Positions 35,755-45,061 are shown, numbered from the stretch's first letter. The stretch is DNA of 64,000 nucleotides from Rhodospirillales bacterium 24-66-33 (GCA_002281855.1 NCHQ01000032.1:23039-87038); one strand, 5' to 3'. A program made the numbers and translations. The notes: generated by a model not told the origin, from the sequence alone.

Positions 35755-36768
35755 ATGACGGCAAGCAGGCCGGACAGAGAGCTTCTTCGGCAGGCCATGG
35801 ACTGGATGATGCGCCTGTCGGCCGCGCCGGCCGACCGCACGCTCCACGACGCGGCCGAAGCCTGGCGCGCCCGCGACCCCGCGCATGCGGTGGCCTGGCA
35901 GCAGGCCGAGCGGGCCTGGCGCGCGGTGGCTTTCGCGACGCCGGCGGAAACCCATGTGGATCGGGCGACGGCGGATGAGGCTGCCGTGTCGAAAGTCTCG
36001 TCGCTGACGCGCACGCCCCGGACCCGCACCTCACGTTGGATGACGGTTGCCGTCTCGCTGCTCGCCGTGCTGGCGCTGTCCTTCTCCGCGCCGTCGCTGA
36101 TCGGGAATTTCGGTGCCGATCATGCGACCGGGACGGCCGAGCATCGCAGCGTCGGCCTGCAGGACGGGTCGACCGTCGAGCTGGGCGCGGCCAGCGCGAT
36201 TGACGTGGACTTCAGCAGCACCACCCGGGCCGTCAGGCTCCTCAGGGGCGAAGCGTTCTTTTCGGTGAAGCCGGGCGACGCGCGCGCCTTTACGGTGCAT
36301 GCGGGCGAGGTGTCGGTCGTCGTGACGGGCACGGCCTTCAATGTCCGAATCGACGAGGGAGCGGTGGCGGTGCTCGTCGAGCATGGCTCGGTCGAGGTCA
36401 CGATGCCGGGGCGCGTGCCGGGCACGGAGGCAAAGACACCGATCCTGCAGAACTTGAAAGCCGGCGATCAGCTGGTCTCACGGCCCGATGGCTCGATCGA
36501 GCAGAGCCGCGTCCCTGTGGTCGAAGCGGGATCGTGGCGCCGGCACAGGCTGTTCGTGGAAGGCGCCACCGTCGGCGAAGTGATCAACGATCTGCGCCGC
36601 TACGACCGCGGCTGGATCGTCGTGACCGACGAGGCCCTTCTGCGCCGTCGCGTGACCGGCCTCTACGATCTGCGTGACCCGACCGAGGCGCTGCGTGTGC
36701 TGGTTGGCCCGTTCCGCGCGCAGGTTCGCCCGGTCCCGCCGCTCCTCACCCTCGTGTCGGGACCCTGA
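35755..36768 (+). CDS. fecR: FecR-family anti-sigma factor
   Basis: A 337-residue protein. The cytoplasmic N-terminal DUF4880-like domain (QAMDWMMRLSAAPADRTLHD, WRARDPAHAVAWQQAERAW) binds the sigma factor. One membrane segment lies near residues 95-115. The periplasmic FecR domain (VGLQDGSTVELGAASAIDVD, VRLLRGEAFFSV, FTVHAGEVSVVVTGTAFNVR) and a C-terminal STN-like tail (VGEVINDLRRYDRGWIVVTD) follow. It links the receptor's signalling domain to FecI. The ATG at 35755 is chosen; an upstream TTG at 35740 is possible. Confidence 0.88.
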   Translation: MTASRPDRELLRQAMDWMMRLSAAPADRTLHDAAEAWRARDPAHAVAWQQAERAWRAVAFATPAETHVDRATADEAAVSKVSSLTRTPRTRTSRWMTVAVSLLAVLALSFSAPSLIGNFGADHATGTAEHRSVGLQDGSTVELGAASAIDVDFSSTTRAVRLLRGEAFFSVKPGDARAFTVHAGEVSVVVTGTAFNVRIDEGAVAVLVEHGSVEVTMPGRVPGTEAKTPILQNLKAGDQLVSRPDGSIEQSRVPVVEAGSWRRHRLFVEGATVGEVINDLRRYDRGWIVVTDEALLRRRVTGLYDLRDPTEALRVLVGPFRAQVRPVPPLLTLVSGP

Positions 36769-36869
36769 TCGCTCTTCCGGCGCCGTCGAAAAAAAAACGC
36801 AGCTCCACGTCTCTGATGTGACACGCAGCCATCGCCAGCCGTGTCCCACGAGTTTGCTTTGGGGGCGAT

Positions 36870-39329
36870 ATGCGTAAGAGCGTGGCGGTGATGTCGACGG
36901 TCGTGGCTTTGGCGGCCTCGTCGACCGCGTGGGCACAGGGGCGGCAGGGCGAGCCCACCGGGCCGGATCTGGCGCAGGCCTCGGGCCAGCAGCGGACCTT
37001 CGACATTCCCGTCCAGCCGCTGTCTTCGGCGCTCAATGCCTTCGGCACGCAGGCGGGGATTCAGGTCTCGGTCGAGGCCTCCGTCGCGCGAGGGCTCCAG
37101 TCGCAGGCGGTCGCCGGCACGATGACCATCGACGCCGCGCTGCGCCAGTTGCTCGGGGGCACCGGCATCGTCGCGCGCTTCACGCCCAACGGCGGCGTCA
37201 TGCTCAGCCGCGCGGCGGATGCGAGTGGCGCTCTGCAGCTCGATCCGGTGCAGGTCCAGGGAGCGCTGGTTCCGCCACAGGCGATGATCGACAACCTGCC
37301 ACCGCCTTATGCCGGCGGACAGGTCGCGACGGGCGCCCAGGTGGGCCTGCTGGGCGAACGCGCGGTCATGGATACGCCGTTCAACCAGACCAGCTACACG
37401 GCGAAGAAAGCCAAGGATCAGCAGGCCAAGAGCGTTCAGGAGGTCCTGGCCGACGATCCCTCGGTCCGGGCCATGCGTCCGGCGACCAGCCCGGGTGCCG
37501 ATGGCGCCAACATCCGCGGCTTTCCCGTCAACTCGAGCTCGTGGGCCTTCGGCGGTCTGTTCAACATCATGCCGACTTTGTCGCCCATGGCGGAACTCGC
37601 CGAGCGCGTCGATATCCTCAAGGGCCCGAGCGCCATGCTGAGCGGCATGGCCCCATTGGGCGCGATCGGCGGCACGGTGAACGTCCAGCCAAAGCGGGCA
37701 TCCAATGAGCCGCTTACCCAGGGGACGGCGAATTACATCTCGTCCGGCCAGTTCGGCGCACACGCCGATATCGGCCGGCGGTTCGGTCCGGACAAGGAAT
37801 TCGGCGTTCGCTTCAACGGCGTCTTCAGGTCAGGGAGCACGGAGCTTCAATACAACACCGATCAGCGAGCGCTGGCGGCGCTCGGCCTCGACTATCGTGG
37901 CGACGGTTTCCGGCTGTCAGCCGATCTCGGTTACCAGTCGCAGTACATCACGGGCATCTCGCCCTATCTGTCGCTTGCCGCGGGCGTGCAGTTGCCATGG
38001 GCGCCAAACGCCCGCAGCAATCCCACCGCACAGCCCTGGGGCTTCCAGACCCGCACGGACGTCTTCACGATGGTGAAGGCGGAGGTCGATCTGTCGCCGA
38101 ACGTGACGGCCTTCGCGTCGTTCGGCGCGCACGACAATCGGATGGGGGGCGTCTATTCGCCGTTCACGACCATCACGAACTTCAATGGAACGGCATCGGT
38201 CCAGGCACCCTTCAATATCAGCTCGTGGACGAGCTACCTGACGGCGGAAGGTGGCGTGCGCACCAACTTCGACACGGGCATCATCGGCCATGAAGCGGCG
38301 GTGATCGGGACGATCTATTCCCAAACCGACGGTTCCGCCACGGCCACCGGCTCGCAGCCCGCCTTCGCGACCAACATCTACAATCCGGCAGTCGTCGGCA
38401 TTCCGAATATCGCGACGCCGAACTCGACCAAGACGTCGTTCTCGGGCCTGAACAGCCTGGCGATCGCCGATACTCTGTCGGCGGCGAACAAGCGCGTGCA
38501 GCTCACGGTCGGCGCCCGGCTGCAGCAGGTGGTGGGCGTCAATTACAACGCCGTCAGCGGCGCCACGACCTCGTCCTACAACGAGACCGCGCTCAGCCCC
38601 TCGGTGGCACTCGTGATAAAGCCGTTCTGGGACAACGTCTCCTTCTACGCCAACTGGATCCAGGGACTACAGCAGGGCTCGATCGTGCAGGCGCCCTTCG
38701 CCAATGCGGGCACGATCTTCCCGCCCTACAAGTCCACGCAGTACGAGGCCGGCGTGAAGATCGACTGGGGGACGCTGACCACGACGGCCAGCGTCTTTCA
38801 GATCGCCCAGCCCAGCATCCTCACCAACACCGCCGCCAATACGCAGTTCCTGGGCGGGGAACAGGTGAACCAGGGCCTCGAGCTGAACGTGTTCGGCGAA
38901 GTCTCTCCCGGCTTTCGCGTCCTCGGTGGCGCCATGTTCATCAATCCGGTCCTGGCCAAGACGCAGGGCGGAGCAAGGGATGGCTGGATCGCGCCCTTCA
39001 CGCCGCAGGTGACCCTCAATCTCGGTGGTGAGGTCGACGTGGATTTCGTGCCCGGCCTGACCTTGACCGGTCGTGCAGTCTACACCGGCGCACAGTATAT
39101 CGACGCGACGGCCTTTCCGCGACGCACGATGCCGGAATGGACGCGCTTCGACCTGGGCGCACGCTATGCCTTCGACAATCCGGGCGCGCCCGGCAAGCTG
39201 CTGGTGGGGCGTCTGAACGTCGACAATGTTCTCGATGCGAATTACTGGGCCGGCAGCAACAACAGCGCGTTCTTCATGTTCCTCGGCGCACCGCGGACGG
39301 TCCGCCTGTCGCTCACTGCGGACTTCTGA
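36870..39329 (+). CDS. TonB-dependent siderophore receptor with STN signalling domain (FecA/FpvA-like)
   Basis: An 819-residue outer-membrane receptor. A signal peptide (cleavage near AWA-Q) precedes an STN signalling domain (TFDIPVQPLSSALNAFGTQA ... ALRQLLGGTGI) at about 40-110. The plug (VQEVLADDPSVRAMRPATSP, ANIRGFPVN, RVDILKGPSAMLSG) and a 22-strand-type barrel ending in phenylalanine (VRLSLTADF) follow. The STN domain talks to FecR, so uptake and gene induction are coupled. The siderophore is not identifiable. It starts at ATG 36870 after GGGGGC. fecI, fecR and this gene share direction and make a complete cell-surface signalling unit. Confidence 0.9.
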   Translation: MRKSVAVMSTVVALAASSTAWAQGRQGEPTGPDLAQASGQQRTFDIPVQPLSSALNAFGTQAGIQVSVEASVARGLQSQAVAGTMTIDAALRQLLGGTGIVARFTPNGGVMLSRAADASGALQLDPVQVQGALVPPQAMIDNLPPPYAGGQVATGAQVGLLGERAVMDTPFNQTSYTAKKAKDQQAKSVQEVLADDPSVRAMRPATSPGADGANIRGFPVNSSSWAFGGLFNIMPTLSPMAELAERVDILKGPSAMLSGMAPLGAIGGTVNVQPKRASNEPLTQGTANYISSGQFGAHADIGRRFGPDKEFGVRFNGVFRSGSTELQYNTDQRALAALGLDYRGDGFRLSADLGYQSQYITGISPYLSLAAGVQLPWAPNARSNPTAQPWGFQTRTDVFTMVKAEVDLSPNVTAFASFGAHDNRMGGVYSPFTTITNFNGTASVQAPFNISSWTSYLTAEGGVRTNFDTGIIGHEAAVIGTIYSQTDGSATATGSQPAFATNIYNPAVVGIPNIATPNSTKTSFSGLNSLAIADTLSAANKRVQLTVGARLQQVVGVNYNAVSGATTSSYNETALSPSVALVIKPFWDNVSFYANWIQGLQQGSIVQAPFANAGTIFPPYKSTQYEAGVKIDWGTLTTTASVFQIAQPSILTNTAANTQFLGGEQVNQGLELNVFGEVSPGFRVLGGAMFINPVLAKTQGGARDGWIAPFTPQVTLNLGGEVDVDFVPGLTLTGRAVYTGAQYIDATAFPRRTMPEWTRFDLGARYAFDNPGAPGKLLVGRLNVDNVLDANYWAGSNNSAFFMFLGAPRTVRLSLTADF

Positions 39330-39489
39330 CGCGACGGCTCGACCGTAGCGGCTTTCGCCTCTTGAAACGCCGTGCCGAATCCGTTTCGCGCGGCGTCTCG
39401 CGCCTTGCCCGAATCACACCTCCTGAACTAGTGTCCCGCCACACGATCGAAGGGGCGCGAAGGCCCTATGGATCAGGGAGGATTGAAGT

Positions 39490-40479
39490 ATGCGTACACC
39501 GACCAGGCGCGGGCTCATCGTTGCGGGTGCGGGCGCCCTTGCGGCGCCGGCTCTTTTCACCACCGCGGCGCGGGCACAGGGGACGTTCCCCAACAAGCCG
39601 ATCCGCATCGTCGTGCCCTATCCCGCGGGCGGGCAGACCGACGGCATCGCGCGCGTCTATGGCGAGTATCTCGGCCGCAAGCTCGGCACCTCCGTGGTGG
39701 TCGAGAACAAGGGCGGCGCCGGCGGCACGATCGGTGTGGCCGAGGTGAAGCGCGCGCCCCCGGACGGCTACACCATCCTCTGCACCATCTCCTCATCGCT
39801 GATCCAGAACCGGGTCACGGTGAAGGACCTGCCGTACGATCCGGAGAAGGACTTCACCTATCTCGCGATGACGACCAGCCTCGGCGGTCCCGTCGTCGCG
39901 GCCGAGAAGACCGGCGCGACCAACCTCAAGCAGTTCGTCGACTACGCGAAGAAAGTCGACAAGCTGAATTTCGGCGCCTACGGGCCGGGCTCTACGCCGC
40001 AGATGCTGATCGAGACGATGGCCAAGCAGTATGGGTTCAAGGTCGAGGTCGTGCAGTATCGCGGCGAGGCGGCGATGTTCGCCGATGTGGCGTCCCAGCA
40101 GCTCGACGGCGCGGCGGGCAGCCCCGCGGGGGCGTCGCCGGTGATCGCCTCCGGCAAGGGGCGGGCGATCGCCATGATGGGCGACCGTCTGGCCGCCTAT
40201 CCCGGCGTCGAGACGATGGTCGAGCAGGGCGCGGTCGGCGGCTTCTACGAGACGCGCGCCTTCGCCGTCTTCGCCGTCCCGGCGGCGACGCCGAAGGACA
40301 TCGCCAAGAAGCTCTCCGACACGCTGTTCGAAGCCGGCAGCGACGAGAAGGTGAAGGCGCTGATGGAGAAGTACCTGATCGTCGGCCCCCTCAATTTCGA
40401 GGCGACCAACAAGGTCTTCAAGCGCGACAGCGACATCATGCTCAAGGTGATGAAGGAGATCGGGATCAAGGCGGAGTGA
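39490..40479 (+). CDS. Bug/TctC-family periplasmic solute-binding protein
   Basis: A 329-residue protein. The Tat-like leader has RRGLIVAGAGALAAPALF, with cleavage near ARA-Q. The mature part carries family motifs PNKPIRIVVPYPAGGQTDGI, VVENKGGAGGTIG and APPDGYTIL. These proteins bind carboxylates or other small anions, often for tripartite tricarboxylate transporters, but most are orphans; no tctA/tctB genes lie here. It starts at ATG 39490 after GGGAGGA. A separate gene from fecA, 160 bases away. Confidence 0.9.
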   Translation: MRTPTRRGLIVAGAGALAAPALFTTAARAQGTFPNKPIRIVVPYPAGGQTDGIARVYGEYLGRKLGTSVVVENKGGAGGTIGVAEVKRAPPDGYTILCTISSSLIQNRVTVKDLPYDPEKDFTYLAMTTSLGGPVVAAEKTGATNLKQFVDYAKKVDKLNFGAYGPGSTPQMLIETMAKQYGFKVEVVQYRGEAAMFADVASQQLDGAAGSPAGASPVIASGKGRAIAMMGDRLAAYPGVETMVEQGAVGGFYETRAFAVFAVPAATPKDIAKKLSDTLFEAGSDEKVKALMEKYLIVGPLNFEATNKVFKRDSDIMLKVMKEIGIKAE

Positions 40480-40481
40480 TC

Positions 40482-40537
40482 GGCCGCGCAAAGCGCGGCC
40501 GGGGGAGCGTCCGGAGCTTGCCTCTGGCAAGCTCCGG
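40482..40537. repeat. Paired hairpins, family D copy 1
   Basis: Hairpin 1 at 40482-40500 is GGCCGCGC, loop AAA, GCGCGGCC. Hairpin 2 at 40511-40537 is CCGGAGCTTGCC, loop TCT, GGCAAGCTCCGG; GAGCGT precedes it and GAGCG follows. Both stems are perfect. They follow the Bug-gene stop by a few bases and may end its transcription. A matching pair lies downstream of the YbhB gene. Confidence 0.75.
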
Positions 40538-40583
40538 GAGCGCCGCCCGGTGCTGCACCAAGACTCAAAGGGAAATCACGATC

Positions 40584-41090
40584 ATGTCCTTCACCGTAAC
40601 CAGCGACAGTTTCAAGGAAGGCGCCACCCTCGGGATGGAGCACATCCTGTCGGCCGAGTACGGCTTCGGCTGCGGCGGCGGCAACAAGTCGCCGCACCTG
40701 CGCTGGTCCGGCGCGCCCGAGGGCACGAAGAGCTTTGCCGTCCACTGCTTCGATCCCGACGCGCCGACCGGCTCGGGCTTCTGGCACTGGGTGGTGGTCA
40801 ACATCCCGGCCGGCACGACCGAGCTGACGCTCGACGCCGGCAACCCGAAGGCCGGCCTGCTGCCGAAGGGCGCGCTGCAGACGCGCACCGACTTCGGCGC
40901 GCCGGGCTATGGCGGCCCGTGTCCGCCGCCGGGCCACGGCCCGCACCGCTATGTGTTCACCGTGTTCGCGGTGAAGGAAGAGGCCCTGCCGGTGACTGCC
41001 GACACGTCGGCCGCGGTCGTCGGCTTCCAGCTGCATTTCAATACCTTGGCCAAGGCCGCGCTGACGGGGACTTTCGAGCGATCGGCTTAG
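40584..41090 (+). CDS. YbhB/YbcL family (phosphatidylethanolamine-binding-like) protein
   Basis: A 168-residue PEBP-fold protein. The ligand-pocket motifs are FAVHCFDPDAPTGSGFWHW and GGPCPPPGHGPHRYVFTVFA. Bacterial members are cytoplasmic or periplasmic and of unclear function; eukaryotic relatives bind phospholipids and kinases. There is no signal peptide. It starts at ATG 40584 after AAAGGGAAA. The gene is exactly bracketed by two copies of a double-hairpin repeat, and its stop codon (41088-41090) lies inside the downstream hairpin. Confidence 0.88.
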   Translation: MSFTVTSDSFKEGATLGMEHILSAEYGFGCGGGNKSPHLRWSGAPEGTKSFAVHCFDPDAPTGSGFWHWVVVNIPAGTTELTLDAGNPKAGLLPKGALQTRTDFGAPGYGGPCPPPGHGPHRYVFTVFAVKEEALPVTADTSAAVVGFQLHFNTLAKAALTGTFERSA

Positions 41091-41154
41091 AAGGCCGAGC
41101 GAAGCCCGGCCTTCTAAGCCGGTGAGCGTCAGGACATTGCCTTTGGCAATGTCC
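41084..41154. repeat. Paired hairpins, family D copy 2
   Basis: Hairpin 1 at 41084-41120 has 17-base arms (GGCTTAGAAGGCCGAGC and GCCCGGCCTTCTAAGCC, one mismatch, loop GAA). Hairpin 2 at 41132-41154 is GGACATTGCC, loop TTT, GGCAATGTCC. GAGCGTCA precedes it and GGGAGCG follows, as in copy 1. Hairpin 1 contains the ybhB stop codon. Confidence 0.75.
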
Positions 41155-41181
41155 GGGAGCGACGTATGGCTCTCTCCACCA

Positions 41182-42984
41182 CTATCTTTCATCCAGGGGC
41201 GGAAACTTCCACTTCCCATCCCGGATCGGCAAAAACGAGCCGTCGTCGACGCCCACCTCCTCGGCGATGCGCTCGCTCGTCACCTGGTTGAGCGCCAGGA
41301 TGAGGTCGCCGTTCTTCTGCGGGTCGAGCGCCAGGTTGGTCATCTCGTCGGGATCGGCCTGCAGGTCGTAGACCTCGAGGTCGTTCTTCGCGAGCAGCTC
41401 CTCCATCGTCTTCGGCGTGTTGAACAGGACCGGCGAGAAGTAGCGCGAGAAACGGTAGCGGCCGTCGAAGATGCTGCGGATCGACGTCCGGCTCCGGAAG
41501 TCCGGTGGGTGCCCCGCCAGCATGGCCTCCTGCTGGGCGGGGGGCTTCGTCCTGTAGAGGCGCGTGTCGATCGTCAACGCGGCCCAGCTGGGATCCGCAT
41601 AGGACAGCATGTCGAAATTGAACAAGGTGGCCGGTCGCACGGCCTTCTGTCCGGCGGCTTCCGGGTCGCGCAGCAGCGCCGAGAAGTCCTTGCCGGGCAA
41701 TCCCTCGCCGGCCCGGGCGCGGGCGGCGCCGTCCTTGCCGGTGAGCGCCAGGATCGTCGGCGTGAGGTCGAGTTGCGAGGTCAGTGCCTGGCACTGCTTG
41801 CCGCCCGCGAGAGCGGGATGGACGATCATCAGCGGCAGGTGGTTCTGCTGCCGGTAGGTGGTGGTGCCCTTGCCGCGCATCTGGTGGCTGCCGCCCAGTT
41901 CGCCATGATCCGCCGTGAAGACGACGATGGTGTTCTGCGCCATGCCGTTGTCTTCGAGCGCCTGCATCAGACGCTCCACCTTGCGGTCGCAGTCGCGGAT
42001 GGCATTGAAGTAGTAGTTGCGCAGGGCGCGCCAGCGCCGGTCCTCGTCCGGCCAGGCGCCCACCAGCAGGTCGATCGATTGCTGATAATAGAGATGCGCC
42101 TTCGGCCGGCCCGGCGCGTCGAGCGGCTGGTGGCGGCTCGCGGGCAGCGGCACGCCGTCCCAGGTCGCGCGGTAGAGTTCGTCGTCCGGGGCGCGGGCGA
42201 TGCCGAACGTATGGCGCTTGCCCTGGATGTTCTCAGCTCCGATGTCGGAGTCGAAGTACATCGTGTCGTGCGGGTTGACGAAGTTGACGGCGAGGTACCA
42301 GTTCTGTCCCTTGGTGCGCAGCGCCTGCGCTTCCGTGCGCAGCCACGTGATCGACGTCGAGAGCGTGCCGTCGTCGTAGGAATAGCCGCCCAGGGTGCCG
42401 TCGATCATGTCACCGATGCCGAAGAAATCCTGGAAGCCGTAGGACTGCAGGGTCTTGCGATAGTCGAGCAGCGGCGCGTCGATCGGCTTGTCGTTGAGAT
42501 CGAGGTTGGCCGAAAGATGCCACTTGCCCTGGTAGGCGGCGTGATAGCCCAGCTCGGCGAGCCGATGGCCGATCGTCTTGATCTTCGTCGAGAGATCGCG
42601 TTGCCAGATGGAGCTGAGGTTGTCGGCGATGCCGGTGTGCTGGATGTGCTGGCCGGTATAGACGACCGAGCGTGCCGAGGAGCAGACACAGGAGGCGGCC
42701 TGGTGATTGAGGAAGGTGACGGCCTTCTTCTTGATCGCCTCGCGCCCCGGCACCGGGAACGGCCAGGTCGGGAAGAAATGCTCCTGGTCGACCAGCACGA
42801 AGAGGATGTTGTAGCCTGCAGGCATCGCGGCGCTGGCGGGAGCGGCTGGAGCAGTGGCCCGCGCCTGGGGCTGCGCTTGAGAGACACCGCCCGCCAGCAG
42901 CGTCGTGCCCAGCAGGGCCGCACCGGACGTCATGGCCATGCGGCGGGACGGGAGGGACGAGGAGTCGTCTTCGGGCGTCGTCAT
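41182..42984 (-). CDS. Sulfatase/phosphodiesterase-superfamily enzyme, Tat-exported
   Basis: A 600-residue alkaline-phosphatase-superfamily protein. The N-terminus has a twin-arginine leader (SRRMAMTSGAALLGTTLLAG). The core has GYNILFVLVDQEHFF, the nucleophile segment ASCVCSSARSVVYTGQH, GYHAAYQGKWHLS and the metal site VVFTADHGELGGSH. The formylglycine motif would be C101-S-S-A-R105, whereas sulfatases use C/S-x-P/A-x-R; here the third position is serine, so modification is uncertain. C99 lies just before it. The substrate is unknown. The start at 42984 has GGGAGA upstream. A single gene. Confidence 0.82.
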   Translation of the reverse strand: MTTPEDDSSSLPSRRMAMTSGAALLGTTLLAGGVSQAQPQARATAPAAPASAAMPAGYNILFVLVDQEHFFPTWPFPVPGREAIKKKAVTFLNHQAASCVCSSARSVVYTGQHIQHTGIADNLSSIWQRDLSTKIKTIGHRLAELGYHAAYQGKWHLSANLDLNDKPIDAPLLDYRKTLQSYGFQDFFGIGDMIDGTLGGYSYDDGTLSTSITWLRTEAQALRTKGQNWYLAVNFVNPHDTMYFDSDIGAENIQGKRHTFGIARAPDDELYRATWDGVPLPASRHQPLDAPGRPKAHLYYQQSIDLLVGAWPDEDRRWRALRNYYFNAIRDCDRKVERLMQALEDNGMAQNTIVVFTADHGELGGSHQMRGKGTTTYRQQNHLPLMIVHPALAGGKQCQALTSQLDLTPTILALTGKDGAARARAGEGLPGKDFSALLRDPEAAGQKAVRPATLFNFDMLSYADPSWAALTIDTRLYRTKPPAQQEAMLAGHPPDFRSRTSIRSIFDGRYRFSRYFSPVLFNTPKTMEELLAKNDLEVYDLQADPDEMTNLALDPQKNGDLILALNQVTSERIAEEVGVDDGSFLPIRDGKWKFPPLDER

Positions 42985-43126
42985 CCGGTTTCTCCCGTGA
43001 AGCCGCCCCATGCTACGCAGATCGGGCGGCCGATTATTGCACCGCATTGCGTGTACACCTTTGTCCCTGCAGTAGCTTGTGGTCAGGGTGCCGGGCAAGC
43101 ACAGGCGTGCGCCCATGGTATCGGCG

Positions 43127-44170
43127 TCAGGTGATGTAGACCTGCGCACGATGGTAGCTGAGGTACGCTCTCTGGCTGTCGGAGAAGCCTTGTGCGAGCC
43201 AGGGCATTGGCGCTTCGGAGAAGCCCAGTTGTTTCCAGGCGTGCTCGCCGAGCCCCAGCCTTCGAAGGTCGCCCTGGTCGAAGCGTGGCGACACTCGCAC
43301 CTCGCCGCTGTCCTCGAAAGAGATGAAACCTCGGTCGAAGAGGAGATCGGCATCGGGTGTCAGCAGGAGCCCATTAGCGCCGTCGAGCCTTTCGTTGGGC
43401 GTTTCGCAAGATCGCCAGGGCTTAATGTGGCTGGCGATCAGAAGGGCAGGGTTGGTGATTCCGGTGAGCCGGCAAGCGTTCTCCATCTTCTGCACGTTTG
43501 ACCGGAATGTGCCCTGACCACGGCGTGCCTGGATCGTGGCATTGCGAATCGTGTCGTCCAGTGTGAGGTCGGCGCGGAGGGCATCCTCGACCCGGTCGTC
43601 GAGTTCGTCCCGGACGGTGCCGAAAGCGAGCCGGTTGGCGCCGCCCGTCTCGAGCCGGACGTCATCGACACGCGTGTGCGCCCTGACGACCTCGTAGAGC
43701 TCCCGCGCAATGGCGGCCAGATAGACGCCCTGATTGCCCTTGCCGGTCTCTGACTGCAGTGGCGAATATTTCTCGGGCAGCAGAGGCCCGATCAGCGACA
43801 GCAGGTCCCTGGGGCGGATCGGCGGATCGAGCCGCGTCCAGAAGACCGGCAGCAGCCAGCCCTCGTTGTTCCAGTACGCTCCTGTCGCACCGAACTCCGA
43901 CGGCTTGGGCGCCGTGAAAGCGAAATCTGCAACCCGGCCGACATAGCGGATGAGCTGGTTGGCATAGGAGAGGACCAGGTCCCCCGGATTCGCCGCGCGC
44001 ATATTGTCGTAGAAGCGGTTGCGGGCGCCGTTGCTGGAAGTCTTTGGCGACCACAGGTACTGATGCTCAATCTCCTGATTGAACGTCTGCTTGTGATTGA
44101 CCCACCAGTATTGGCGCATGCGAATGCAATCTAGCCGCAGGGAGGGGCGGCGACCAACTTTGCCGCGCAT
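43127..44170 (-). CDS. EVE-like/HNH endonuclease fusion (modified-DNA restriction type)
   Basis: A 347-residue protein. The N-terminal part (RQYWWVNHKQTF, PGDLVLSYANQLIRYVGRVA) looks like an EVE/PUA-type domain, the fold that reads modified bases. The C-terminal part is an HNH_2 nuclease: LLIASHIKPWRSCETPNERL, DGANGLLLTPDADLLFDRGF. Such fusions are candidates for cutting modified phage DNA. The start at 44170 has a GAGGG site 6 bases upstream; ATG 44119 (MRQYWW) would begin exactly at the domain. It stands alone with no methyltransferase, as expected for a modification-dependent enzyme. Confidence 0.75.
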   Translation of the reverse strand: MRGKVGRRPSLRLDCIRMRQYWWVNHKQTFNQEIEHQYLWSPKTSSNGARNRFYDNMRAANPGDLVLSYANQLIRYVGRVADFAFTAPKPSEFGATGAYWNNEGWLLPVFWTRLDPPIRPRDLLSLIGPLLPEKYSPLQSETGKGNQGVYLAAIARELYEVVRAHTRVDDVRLETGGANRLAFGTVRDELDDRVEDALRADLTLDDTIRNATIQARRGQGTFRSNVQKMENACRLTGITNPALLIASHIKPWRSCETPNERLDGANGLLLTPDADLLFDRGFISFEDSGEVRVSPRFDQGDLRRLGLGEHAWKQLGFSEAPMPWLAQGFSDSQRAYLSYHRAQVYIT

Positions 44171-44272
44171 CGGCAGCCCTCAAATCCCCCCTTTCGTTCG
44201 GAGCGGTCGCCCGCCATAAGACGGGGTGGGGGAGGGCCGATCGACGGCCTTCGGGTTCGACAGGGAACTGAG

Positions 44273-45061
44273 ATGGCCGGGCTGTTGGGGGATCGTGGGA
44301 CGCAGGTCCTGAAGCTCGTCGTCGTCGGCGCGGCCGCCGCACTTCTGCCGGCCTGCGCCAGCGACAGCACCTCCTACCAGGAGCAGGCGCTGCGGGCGTC
44401 GGAGGGCGGCGACCTCAAGGCGGCGACCAGCCTGGCGCAGAAGGAGGTCGAGAAATACTCGGCCTCCGACCAGTGCTCCTCCACCACCAACTATAATTGC
44501 GGCACCCTGGCGCTCGCCTATAGCAGCCTGGCCGAGTACCAGATCCTGAGCGGCAACCTGGCCGCCGGCGAGCGCAGCTTCGACCGTGCCAAGGGCGCGC
44601 TCCAGCGGGTGCCGAAGGACAACAAGCCCAGCGCCACCGGCATGGTCTACCGCGACGTGTCGGAGGCCTACTGGAAGGCCGGCGACAGGAAGCGCGCCAT
44701 CGCCATCTTCAAGGAAGGCACCACCCGCGGCGCCGACGAGTGGCTCTACACCAGCTCCGCCGCCAAGGCGGTGGCCCAGCAGGACGGACGGCCCGCGCCC
44801 GCCATGCCGGGCACCCAGGCGGCGCCCGGCCTCCCGATGGCCGCGCCAGGTGCCCCCGTTCCCCTCGGGCCCGCGGTCACGCCGGCCGCGGCGACCGAGG
44901 CCGACATGACGGTGAAGTCGACCCCGCTCGGCGACCCCGCGACCGGCGCTCCCGCCGCTTACGACCCGACGCGCGGCCGGCCGCCCAGCTCGGCCGAGCC
45001 GGCGCCCGCACCGCTGGCGCCGAGCCCGCTCACGCCGACCCCGCTGCAGCGCTCGCGCTGA
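44273..45061 (+). CDS. Lipoprotein with TPR-like region and Pro-rich tail
   Basis: A 262-residue protein with a lipobox LLPAC (cysteine near residue 28). The body is mostly helical with repeat-like segments (YQEQALRASEGGDLKAATSL, LALAYSSLAEYQILSGNLAA, YRDVSEAYWKAGDRKRAIAI), suggesting tetratricopeptide-type helices. The last 90 residues are rich in proline and alanine and probably disordered. It should sit in the membrane facing the periplasm. No specific family is recognised. ATG 44273 gives the leader; divergent from the EVE-HNH gene. Confidence 0.7.
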   Translation: MAGLLGDRGTQVLKLVVVGAAAALLPACASDSTSYQEQALRASEGGDLKAATSLAQKEVEKYSASDQCSSTTNYNCGTLALAYSSLAEYQILSGNLAAGERSFDRAKGALQRVPKDNKPSATGMVYRDVSEAYWKAGDRKRAIAIFKEGTTRGADEWLYTSSAAKAVAQQDGRPAPAMPGTQAAPGLPMAAPGAPVPLGPAVTPAAATEADMTVKSTPLGDPATGAPAAYDPTRGRPPSSAEPAPAPLAPSPLTPTPLQRSR

